From Bryobacteraceae bacterium (lineage in GTDB: Bacteria > Acidobacteriota > Terriglobia > Bryobacterales > Bryobacteraceae), in NCBI GenBank assembly GCA_023384675.1, contig JAHDVK010000037.1:1-39670 (forward strand): a stretch of 39,670 nt of DNA, read 5' to 3'. This document shows, one piece after another, positions 33,097 to 39,670 of this stretch. The notes under the pieces were generated by a model that saw nothing but the letters and a program-made list of their open reading frames with translations, made no database searches and was not told the origin of the DNA. The position numbers and the translations under genes are program-made. Positions within the stretch are counted from its first letter, which is position 1. Every line of letters begins with the position of its first letter.

Positions 33097-34536
33097 CTAC
33101 TGCCGCCCGCTGAGCGACTTCTGCAAGTTGCTTCGGGAGTGGGAGTAGCTGAAGTACACGATCAACCCGATCGCCATCCAGCCCAGGAACGTCGCCCACG
33201 TGGTGAAGCGCAGGCTCGCCATCAGCGCGAAGTTCGCCAGCACCCCGAGGATCGGCACCAGCGGCACCAGCGGCGTCCGGAACGGCCGCGGCAGGTCAGG
33301 CTGCGTCCGCCGCATGATGATGATGCCGATACACACCAGCACGAAGGCGAACAGCGTGCCGATCGATGTCAGCTCGCCCAGTTGCGCGATGGGTGTAAAC
33401 GCCGCGCCCAGGCTGACGAAGATCATCAGCAGAATGTTCGACTGATAGGGCGTCGAGAACCGGGGGTGGAGGGTGGAGAACGTGCGCGGCAGCAGGCCGT
33501 CGCGCGACATCGAATAGAACACCCGGCTCTGCCCGAGCAGCATCACCAGCATCACCGACGTCAGCCCGGCGAGCGAACCGAGCTTCATCAGCTTCGCCAT
33601 CCACGGCACGTCGTGCATGCGGTCCACCGCCACGGCGAGCGGCGCGGCCACGTTCAGGTCCTTGTAGTTCACCACGCCGGTCAGCACCAGGGCATAGAGA
33701 ATATAAAGCACCGTGCAGACCGCCAGCGAGCCCACGATGCCGATGGGCATATCGCGCTTCGGATTCTTCGCCTCCTGCGCCGCTGTGGACACCGCATCGA
33801 ATCCGATATAGGCGAAAAAGATCATGCCCGCCGCGCGCAGCACCCCGGTCCAGCCGTAGTCGCCGAACTCGCCGGTCACGTTGGGAGGAACGAACGGGGT
33901 GTAGTTGCCGCGGTCGATATAGAAGTAACCGAGACCGATGAAAAGAACGACCACCGCCAGCTTGATCACGACAATCAGCGAGTTAAACTTCGCCGATTCC
34001 TGAATGCCAATAATCAGAATCGTCGAGATGACCGCGATGATGACCACCGCCAGCAGGTTCATCGAGCCGGGCGTGGGGTCGTACGGCGAAGCCACAATCG
34101 CCTGCGGCAGATGAATACCCATGTCCTGCAAGATCGAGTGGCAATAGGCCGACCAGCTCACCGCCACTGTCGATGCCCCCACGGCGTATTCCAGCACCAG
34201 CGCCCAGCCGATAATCCAGGCCAGCAACTCGCCCATCGTGGCGTAGGCATAGGTGTAGGCGCTGCCCGCAATGGGAATCATGGTAGAGAATTCGCTATAG
34301 CAGAAGCCCGCGAAGGCGCAGCCGATGGCGGCGATGATGAAGCTGTAGACCACCGCCGGCCCCGCGTGCTGCGCGGCGGCCACGCCGGTGAGCGTGAAGA
34401 TGCCCGCGCCAATGATCGCGCCGATGCCCAGGGAGATCAGCGCCATCGCCGACAGCGTCCGCTTCAGGCTTTCACCGCCCTTGCCTTCGCTTTCGGCCAG
34501 GATGCGATCGATCGGTTTCGTCGCAAAGAGATTCAT
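33097..34536 (-). CDS. APC-family amino acid permease (cationic amino acid transporter type)
   Basis: 479 residues and about 12 transmembrane helices. The N-terminal LKRTLSAMALISLGIGAIIGAGIF (split around 24-47) is the substrate-binding first helix of YfnA/CAT-type APC transporters; helix 6 region FFAYIGFDAVSTAAQEAKNP is also typical. Substrate is probably a neutral or cationic amino acid; the exact one cannot be told. ATG 34536 overlaps the upstream permease stop by ATGA, so the two are co-translated. Confidence 0.88.
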   Translation of the reverse strand: MNLFATKPIDRILAESEGKGGESLKRTLSAMALISLGIGAIIGAGIFTLTGVAAAQHAGPAVVYSFIIAAIGCAFAGFCYSEFSTMIPIAGSAYTYAYATMGELLAWIIGWALVLEYAVGASTVAVSWSAYCHSILQDMGIHLPQAIVASPYDPTPGSMNLLAVVIIAVISTILIIGIQESAKFNSLIVVIKLAVVVLFIGLGYFYIDRGNYTPFVPPNVTGEFGDYGWTGVLRAAGMIFFAYIGFDAVSTAAQEAKNPKRDMPIGIVGSLAVCTVLYILYALVLTGVVNYKDLNVAAPLAVAVDRMHDVPWMAKLMKLGSLAGLTSVMLVMLLGQSRVFYSMSRDGLLPRTFSTLHPRFSTPYQSNILLMIFVSLGAAFTPIAQLGELTSIGTLFAFVLVCIGIIIMRRTQPDLPRPFRTPLVPLVPILGVLANFALMASLRFTTWATFLGWMAIGLIVYFSYSHSRSNLQKSLSGRQ

Positions 34537-35951
34537 CCGCTATACCTCGCTTCTCTTCTGCGCCACACCCAATACACCGGTACGCCAAGCACGACCAGCA
34601 TCAGCCCCGGCCACGTGTAGCTCGGCTTGTACACGAGCAGCAGCGCTTCGATCACCCCCGCCGCCACGATGTACAGGGCGGGCAGCGCCGGGTAGCCGAT
34701 GGCCCGGTAGGGCCGCTCCATCGCGGGGCGGCGGCGGCGCAGCACGAACAACCCTGCGATGGTCAGGATGTAGAACAGCAAAACTGCGAAGATAACATAG
34801 TCCAGCAGGTCGCTGTAACGCCCGGTCAGCGTGAGCAGGCAGGCCCATAGGCATTGAACCCAGAGACTGGTGACCGGCGCGTGCCGTTTTGCGTCCACGC
34901 GGCCCACCGCGCGGAAGAACAGCCCGTCCTTCGCCATCGCGTAATAGACCCGCGCCCCGGCCAGAATCATGCCGTTCATGCAGCCGAACGTGGACACCAT
35001 CACCGCGGCCGCCATCACCTGCACCGCGCCCCCTCCCATGATCTGCGCCATCACCGCCGTGGCCACGCGGTCCTCCGGCGCGTTCATGATGCCGTCGAGC
35101 GGCAGCGCCATCAGGTACACCAGGTTGCACAAGAAATACAGCACGCTCACCGCGCCCACGCCCAAAGCCAGCGACAGCGGCAGATTCCGCTGCGGATTCT
35201 TCGTCTCGCCGGCCGTAAAGGTCACGTTGTTCCAGGCGTCGGAGCTGAACAGCGCCCCCACCATCGCCACGCCCACCAGCTTCACCACCAGCCAGCCCTG
35301 ATCCGCGCCGCGCCAGAAGTCCGTGAAGTTCGCTTCGATCGCCTCGGGCCTGCGTCCGGCAATCACCCCGAGGGCGATCAATCCCAGCAGCGCCCCCACT
35401 TTGGCGATGGTGAATACGTTCTGCACCCGCGCGCCCACCGCCACGCCGCGCGTGTTCACCCAGGTCAGAAACACCAGTAAAGTGATCGCCACTCCCATCT
35501 GCGTGTTGATTCTGAACGGCCCCAGTTGCAGCAGATAGACGTTCTCCGCCACCTGCGGCACGAACACGCCAAGGAACTTCGCGAACGCCACCGCCACGGC
35601 CGCGATCGTCCCTGTCTGGATCACCGTGAACAGCGTCCAGCCGTAGAGAAACCCGCACAGCGGGCCGAAGGCTTCGCGCAGATACACATACTGCCCGCCC
35701 GCGCGCGGCATGGCGGCGGCCAGCTCGCCATAGCTCAGTGCGGCGATCAGAGTGAGCACAGCCGTGATCACCCAGGTGATCATCAATAGGCCCGGCGATT
35801 GCACCTGCCGCGCAATGTCGGCCGAGACGATGAACACGCCCGAACCGATCATCGAGCCCATCACAATCGTGGTGGCGTCGAGCAGGCCCAGGCGCGCCAC
35901 CAGCGCGCCGCCGGAGCCGTTCGGCCGGGTCAGCGGGACAGTTGGTTCCAT
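34533..35951 (-). CDS. APC-family amino acid permease (LAT/exchanger type)
   Basis: 472 residues, about 12 helices, with the IVMGSMIGSGVFIVSADIARQ first helix of the LAT-like APC group and FSSDAWNNVTFTAGETKNP in helix 6. The two permeases belong to different APC subgroups, so they are not a recent duplication. The start at 35951 overlaps the end of thiE by 22 bp, so all three genes form one operon. The C-terminus is short and Arg-rich. Substrate unknown. Confidence 0.87.
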   Translation of the reverse strand: MEPTVPLTRPNGSGGALVARLGLLDATTIVMGSMIGSGVFIVSADIARQVQSPGLLMITWVITAVLTLIAALSYGELAAAMPRAGGQYVYLREAFGPLCGFLYGWTLFTVIQTGTIAAVAVAFAKFLGVFVPQVAENVYLLQLGPFRINTQMGVAITLLVFLTWVNTRGVAVGARVQNVFTIAKVGALLGLIALGVIAGRRPEAIEANFTDFWRGADQGWLVVKLVGVAMVGALFSSDAWNNVTFTAGETKNPQRNLPLSLALGVGAVSVLYFLCNLVYLMALPLDGIMNAPEDRVATAVMAQIMGGGAVQVMAAAVMVSTFGCMNGMILAGARVYYAMAKDGLFFRAVGRVDAKRHAPVTSLWVQCLWACLLTLTGRYSDLLDYVIFAVLLFYILTIAGLFVLRRRRPAMERPYRAIGYPALPALYIVAAGVIEALLLVYKPSYTWPGLMLVVLGVPVYWVWRRREARYSG

Positions 35952-36556
35952 TCTTCGATTCGCTTCCGGATAGATTGTTTGCTCAACTCCGCGGTGAGCA
36001 GGTCGCCGATCACGGCGACCGAATCCGCCCCGGCGCGCCAGACCGCGGGGGCGGTTTCGCGGGTGATGCCCCCGATGGCGACCAATGGTTTCCTGCTCAA
36101 TGGGCGCAGGCGCGCCAGCATCTCCAGGCCCACGACGGGGTCGGGGTTTTCCTTCGATGCCGTGCGAAACACGGGGCCAAACGCGAGGTAATCCACGCCT
36201 TCCGTCTCAGCGGCCGTGAACTGCGCTTCGTTGTGCGTCGAGTAGCCGACCAGCCGCGCGCCCAGGATCCGCCGCGCCTGCGCGGGCGTGAGATCCTGTT
36301 GGCCCAGATGGACGCCTGCGTTCAAAAGCGCCGCCAGGTCGGCGCGGTCGTTGACGACCAGCCGCGCGCCGGCCAACGTGCACAGGTGCGCAATGCCCTC
36401 CATTTCCTTGAAGACGGCGCGGGTAAACTCGCCCTTGTGCCGGTATTGCAACAGGGTAGTCCCGCCTTCAAGCAGGGCTTCCGCGAACGCGCGAACAACA
36501 CCGCCGCGGCGCGCAAGCGCGACCGTGTCCACGATTGGATAAACGCGAGGGAGCAA
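35930..36556 (-). CDS. thiE: Thiamine phosphate synthase
   Basis: Joins HMP-diphosphate and thiazole phosphate to thiamine monophosphate; TIM barrel of 208 residues. Motifs: VYPIVD (5-10), LLQYRHK (35-41), VVNDRADLAALLNAGVHLGQQDL spanning 67-89, GYSTHN (104-109), YLAFGPVF (123-130) and AIGGI (160-164). TenI-like aminomutases are the close alternative, but the QYRHK and NDR positions favour ThiE. TTG 36556 is the only start that keeps the first strand; a TATCAT lies 8 nt upstream on the same strand. No other thi gene and no TPP riboswitch is seen. Followed by two amino acid permeases. Confidence 0.85.
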   Translation of the reverse strand: MLPRVYPIVDTVALARRGGVVRAFAEALLEGGTTLLQYRHKGEFTRAVFKEMEGIAHLCTLAGARLVVNDRADLAALLNAGVHLGQQDLTPAQARRILGARLVGYSTHNEAQFTAAETEGVDYLAFGPVFRTASKENPDPVVGLEMLARLRPLSRKPLVAIGGITRETAPAVWRAGADSVAVIGDLLTAELSKQSIRKRIEEWNQLSR

Positions 36557-37443
36557 TGCGATTTATGATAGACCAAATCATGCTCCCGCTCCTTGCCTTC
36601 TTCGCCATCACCAGCCAGGTGGTGATTGTGGACGCCGACGGCGGCAACGCTCAGGTCGTCGCCTCGCTCGAAGGCCGCTGGGAAGCGCCCAACTGGTCGC
36701 CCGACGGCGCTTACCTGTTGTTGAACTCGGGCGGCTCGCTCTACCGCCTCCCGCTGGCCGATCCCCGGCCGGTGCGCGTCGATACCGGCGAGGTGAAGCG
36801 CATCAACAACGATCACGGCATCACCCCGGACGGCATGACTTTCATCATCTCCGCCGGCCCCATCTACACCCTGCCCGCCGGAGGCGGCACGCCCCGCCGC
36901 ATCACCGAAAAGACGCCCAGCTACTGGCATGGCATCTCGCCGGACGGACGCACCCTCGTGTACTGCGCGCCGCGAGAGGTGGACGGCGCGCGCAACTTCG
37001 ATATCTATGCGATCCCCATCGACGGCGGAGAAGAACGCCGCCTCACCACCCACCCGGGCTACGACGACGGCCCCGACTACACCCCGGACGGCCGCTGGAT
37101 CTGGTTCAACTCCGACCGCGCGGGCACGTGGGATCTGTGGCGCATACCCGCCGCCGGCGCCGGTCCCCATGACGAACACGCCGAACGAATGACCTCCGAC
37201 GAATGGGAGGACTGGTTCCCCCACCCCTCGCCCGACGGCCGCTGGATCGTGTTTCTCTCCTTCGAGAAGGGGACACAGGGCCACCCCGCGGACAAGAACG
37301 TGATTTTGCGCCGTTTGGATGCGAAAACGGGCGAAATTCGCGTCATTCAGCGGCTTTTTGGCGGTCAGGGCACCCTCAACGTGAACTCCTGGGCGCCCGA
37401 TTCGAGGCGCTTCGCCTTCGTGCGGTATGTGGTGAGCGAGTGA
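36556..37443 (+). CDS. TolB-like PD40 beta-propeller protein
   Basis: 295 residues from ATG 36556, with a GAGGGAG ribosome-site candidate upstream; ATG 36565 and 36580 are alternatives. Six PD40/WD-like repeats are recognisable by their SPDG cores: WSPDGAYLLLNS, ITPDGMTFII, ISPDGRTLVY, YTPDGRWIWFNSDR, PSPDGRWIVF and WAPDSRRFAF. A short hydrophobic N-terminus (IMLPLLAFFAI) may be a weak signal or membrane anchor. The NSDRAGTWDLWRI type of repeat is common in proteins that bind other proteins or sugars. No partner (TolA/Pal) is nearby, so it is not TolB itself. Head-to-head with thiE; the start codons share one base. Confidence 0.78.
   Translation: MRFMIDQIMLPLLAFFAITSQVVIVDADGGNAQVVASLEGRWEAPNWSPDGAYLLLNSGGSLYRLPLADPRPVRVDTGEVKRINNDHGITPDGMTFIISAGPIYTLPAGGGTPRRITEKTPSYWHGISPDGRTLVYCAPREVDGARNFDIYAIPIDGGEERRLTTHPGYDDGPDYTPDGRWIWFNSDRAGTWDLWRIPAAGAGPHDEHAERMTSDEWEDWFPHPSPDGRWIVFLSFEKGTQGHPADKNVILRRLDAKTGEIRVIQRLFGGQGTLNVNSWAPDSRRFAFVRYVVSE
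36565..36570 (-). promoter_or_regulatory. -10 element for the thiE operon inside the propeller gene
   Basis: Minus strand TATCAT, 8 nt before TTG 36556, so the predicted mRNA has a leader of about 2 nt. It overlaps the fourth to fifth codons of the divergent propeller gene. No clear -35. Confidence 0.4.
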
Positions 37444-37472
37444 CGGACCGCGGCCGGCGCCGATGCTCCTGC

Positions 37473-37501
37473 TGGACGCGCCGCCGGAACCCTGCTAGAG
37501 T
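37473..37501 (+). promoter_or_regulatory. Promoter of the DUF4287/DUF5655 gene
   Basis: TGGACG (37473-37478), 17 bp, TAGAGT (37496-37501), with TGC before the -10 (TGCTAGAGT). Start near 37508, leader about 47 nt with an AAGAAGGGA ribosome site. Confidence 0.5.
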
Positions 37502-37554
37502 ACGTGGCCGAACACAATCCTGGAGAGAAAGCCAACCTTCAAGAAGGGAATGCG

Positions 37555-38124
37555 ATGAGCGACCCGCAGAAAGCACTGACAACGCAGCTTTCCAACATCG
37601 AAAGACGAACCGGGAAGACGCTTGAAGAACTGAAGACGTTTATCCACGCAAGTGGTTTGACGAAGCACTCCGAGGTTCGGGACATGCTCAAACAGGAACT
37701 CGGCCTGGGCTTTGGCGACGCAAATACGCTGGCGCATGTGGCGCGGCAAGCCGAGGGCGGCGCGCCGGGCTCCGCCGCAGGCTCCGGGGAGGTACTTGAC
37801 ACGCTCTATTCCGGGCCCAAGGCCGCCCTGCGGCCCATTCATGAGATCTTGATGGCGCGCCTGGCTGCTTTCGGCGATTTCGACATCGTCCCCAAAAAGA
37901 CCTACGTCAGCCTGCGGCGGAGGAAGCAGTTCGCCATGATTGGCCCGGCGACGAATACCCGCGTCGAAGCTGGAATCAACATGAGCGCGTTGCCACCGTC
38001 GGCGCGATTGGAAGCTCTGCCTCCCAAGGGCATGTGTAATTTCAGAGTGAAGCTCACCTCGCCAGCGGAAGTGGATGACGAACTGATCGATTGGCTCAAG
38101 CTTGCCTACGATGCCGCGGGATAG
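37555..38124 (+). CDS. DUF4287 and DUF5655 domain protein
   Basis: 189 residues from ATG 37555, which follows AAGAAGGGA by 5-6 nt; ATG-less upstream codons (to 37504) are excluded by the promoter position. The N-terminal 60 residues (IERRTGKTLEELKTFIHASGLTKHSEVRDMLKQELGLG in two helical halves) match DUF4287. The rest, from about 85 (LYSGPKAALRPIHEILMARL; VSLRRRKQFAMIGP), matches DUF5655, an alpha/beta domain of unknown role that often follows DUF4287. Soluble, single gene. The domain pair is known as a family architecture; the function is not known to me. Confidence 0.8.
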   Translation: MSDPQKALTTQLSNIERRTGKTLEELKTFIHASGLTKHSEVRDMLKQELGLGFGDANTLAHVARQAEGGAPGSAAGSGEVLDTLYSGPKAALRPIHEILMARLAAFGDFDIVPKKTYVSLRRRKQFAMIGPATNTRVEAGINMSALPPSARLEALPPKGMCNFRVKLTSPAEVDDELIDWLKLAYDAAG

Positions 38125-38179
38125 GCGCCTGCACGCCGCGGCGTCGCATCCCGCTTTCCTAATGATGCGGGTCATGTAG

Positions 38180-38185
38180 TATAAT
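38180..38185 (+). promoter_or_regulatory. Consensus -10 of the glutamate dehydrogenase gene
   Basis: Perfect TATAAT in a locally AT-rich stretch. A modest -35 (TTTCCT, 38155-38160) is 19 bp upstream. Transcription near 38192 excludes the upstream in-frame TTG at 38188 as a start codon and leaves an 80-nt leader before TTG 38272. Confidence 0.6.
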
Positions 38186-38271
38186 TTTTGCTTAACCTGG
38201 CGCCCACGTCGAAAGCCTCAGGTACGCGGGCAGCCCCGCCCTCGTATTTCCCCGTCGAAAGTGATACACCC

Positions 38272-39555
38272 TTGACCACTGAAACCCTTTCCATACCGGC
38301 CGCTCAGCAACCGAGCGCCTATGACTTCGCCCAGGAAAACTTCGAAATGGCCGCCGAGGCGCTCGAACTCACCGAGTGCACCAGATCGCTGATTAAGTAT
38401 CCGGAGCGGGTTCTTACTGTCAACATACCGTTCCGGATGGATAACGGCGACATCCACCGCTTCGAAGGCTATCGTGTGCAGCACAACACGTCGCGCGGCC
38501 CGGCCAAAGGCGGCATCCGCTACCATCCGGACGTCACGCTCGATGAGGTGAAGGCGCTGGCGATGTGGATGACCTGGAAATGCGCCGTGGTCAACATCCC
38601 CTTCGGCGGCGGCAAGGGCGGAGTGATTGTGGATCCGAAGAAGCTCACCAATCCGGAACTCGAGCGGATGACCCGGCGATACACGGCAGGCATCGCGCCG
38701 CTGCTTGGCCCGCACCGCGATATTCCCGCCCCGGACGTGTATACGAACTCGCAGACCATGGGCTGGATCATGGACACCTATTCGATGATGTCGGCCGCCG
38801 GCTACCCGACACCCAGTGTGGTGACGGGCAAGCCGATTTCGATCGGCGGTTCGCTGGGCCGCAACGAAGCCACCGGGCGTGGCGCATACCATACGCTGCA
38901 GAGCGCCTGCGCCCATCTGCACATCCCGATGAAGGGATCGAAGTCGGTGGTCCAGGGCTTCGGCAACGCTGGTTCCGTAGTGGCCAAACTGCTGGACGGC
39001 GAGCAGTCGCTGGTGATCGCGGTGAACGACTCGCGTGGCGGGGTTTTCAATGCCGCCGGCCTCGACATCCCGAAACTCATGCTGTACAAGGAGCGCACCG
39101 GTTCCGTTGTGGGCTTTCCGAATGCGGAAGCGATCAGCAACGAGAACCTGCTCGCGCTCGAGTGCGACATCCTCATCCCCGCCGCGCTGGAAAACGCGAT
39201 TACCGGCGAAAACGCCCATCGCGTAAGCGCGAAGATCATCGCCGAAGCTGCGAACGGCCCGCTGACGCCGGATGCCGATGCGATTCTGGAAGGCAACGGG
39301 GTCTTCATCATTCCGGACATCCTCTGCAACGCGGGCGGCGTCACGGTCAGCTACTTCGAATGGTGCCAGAACGAACAGCACTATTACTGGGATCTTCACG
39401 AGGTGGAAGCCCGGCTGGAGAATGTCATGAACAAGGCCTTCCAGGAAGTGCTGAATCTGCATTCGGACCGCAAGGTGGGAATGCGCCTGGCGGCCAACAT
39501 GCTGGGTATCAACCGGGTGGCGGAGGCAACCATGGCCCGCGGTCTGTACCCGTGA
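38272..39555 (+). CDS. gdhA: Glutamate dehydrogenase (Glu/Leu/Phe/Val family)
   Basis: Oxidative deamination of glutamate to 2-oxoglutarate and ammonia, or the reverse. 427 residues from TTG 38272, the normal length. Substrate and catalytic lysines: K79 in GPAKGGIRYH, K103 in MTWKCAVVN and K115 in PFGGGKGGV; APDVYTN holds the catalytic Asp region; the Rossmann motif is GFGNAGSVV. The frame is open to TTG 38188 but that codon precedes the predicted transcript start, and the added 28 residues are unlike the family. NAD or NADP preference is not readable by eye. The leader of about 80 nt holds no riboswitch that I recognise. Confidence 0.92.
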   Translation: MTTETLSIPAAQQPSAYDFAQENFEMAAEALELTECTRSLIKYPERVLTVNIPFRMDNGDIHRFEGYRVQHNTSRGPAKGGIRYHPDVTLDEVKALAMWMTWKCAVVNIPFGGGKGGVIVDPKKLTNPELERMTRRYTAGIAPLLGPHRDIPAPDVYTNSQTMGWIMDTYSMMSAAGYPTPSVVTGKPISIGGSLGRNEATGRGAYHTLQSACAHLHIPMKGSKSVVQGFGNAGSVVAKLLDGEQSLVIAVNDSRGGVFNAAGLDIPKLMLYKERTGSVVGFPNAEAISNENLLALECDILIPAALENAITGENAHRVSAKIIAEAANGPLTPDADAILEGNGVFIIPDILCNAGGVTVSYFEWCQNEQHYYWDLHEVEARLENVMNKAFQEVLNLHSDRKVGMRLAANMLGINRVAEATMARGLYP

Positions 39556-39599
39556 TGACACGCGCGCGCCGCCGATTTGAAAAACTTTCGCCGGTTGAG

Positions 39600-39629
39600 T
39601 TGCCAGCGGGACGAGCGCGATGCTATTCT
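39600..39629 (+). promoter_or_regulatory. Promoter leading out of the right edge
   Basis: TTGCCA (39600-39605), 18 bp, TATTCT (39624-39629), with TGC before the -10 (TGCTATTCT). ATG codons follow at 39632 and 39643, both open to the window end (13 and 9 codons), too short to identify a product. Confidence 0.5.
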
Positions 39630-39670
39630 GAATGACGGCCCCATGGCGCGAGCCTGGGGTTGGGAGCGGG

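Noticed and set aside
32722-34620. 632-codon plus-strand frame across the DUF1579-like gene and the permease
   Set aside because: Arg/His-rich antisense of a membrane protein gene; no domain seen.
38188-38271. Longer glutamate dehydrogenase starting at TTG 38188
   Set aside because: The codon lies before the predicted transcription start, and the extra residues are not family-like.
38218-39561. 447-codon minus-strand frame opposite glutamate dehydrogenase
   Set aside because: Shadow frame; the plus-strand gene is complete and conserved.

Overview
The window is a GC-rich (roughly 60-65%) bacterial chromosome segment. It is densely packed, has many 4-nt ATGA/GTGA gene overlaps, and carries GTG and TTG starts. 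The gene mix fits an Acidobacteriota genome, perhaps of the Bryobacterales/Solibacter type: a TreT/TreYZ trehalose operon, metXW, an ECF sigma operon with a secretin-domain protein, Tat-exported and sugar-related proteins, several toxin-antitoxin pairs and paired APC permeases. That placement is inference from gene content and style; no rRNA or other phylogenetic marker is present. No tRNA, rRNA, CRISPR array, insertion sequence or prophage was recognised.

Layout. 1-254: 73-bp tandem repeats. 255-6914 (-): trehalose operon, DUF5752-treT-treY-treZ. 7039-8768 (-): metX-metW. 8805-9212 (-): nikR. 9305-13671 (+): carA-carB. 13678-15000 (-): NCS1 cytosine/purine-type permease, with a broken outer-membrane barrel gene upstream (15051-16316). 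16465-19826: a lipoprotein, a [2Fe-2S] ferredoxin and argS. 19907-21524 (+): ECF sigma factor, membrane anti-sigma candidate and secreted secretin-domain protein. 21578-24863: accessory stretch with higBA, a Tat-exported sugar-isomerase-like protein, an orphan HigA and a low-GC Schlafen/AlbA-type gene. 24960-31723: sugar catabolism (Zn-alcohol dehydrogenase, rhamnulokinase, KDG kinase, an exported triple RidA-like protein, a small membrane protein, an alginate-lyase-family protein). 31915-32606: RelE-like toxin/Xre antitoxin. 32640-39555: a DUF1579-like protein, two APC permeases with thiE, a beta-propeller protein, a DUF4287/DUF5655 protein and glutamate dehydrogenase. A promoter at the right edge leads out of the window.

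Functional links. TreY/TreZ make trehalose from maltooligosaccharides and TreT makes it from NDP-glucose plus glucose, so one transcript would serve two routes. MetX and MetW form the usual homoserine acetylation pair. CarAB feeds pyrimidine and arginine synthesis and adjoins a nucleobase-type permease. KDG kinase and an alginate-lyase-family enzyme lie 2 kb apart and suggest uronate use.

Strongest signals beyond gene calls: a recurrent extended -10 element of the form TGCTAnnnT placed a few bases before start codons, implying leaderless or near-leaderless mRNAs; clear inverted-repeat operators at both toxin-antitoxin loci; a divergent HigA/AlbA pair sharing a 79-bp region with a 14-bp direct repeat; an exported protein built of three RidA-like domains that appear to lack the catalytic arginine; and a tandem repeat whose units each carry a ribosome-binding-like site and the same 9-codon mini-ORF.
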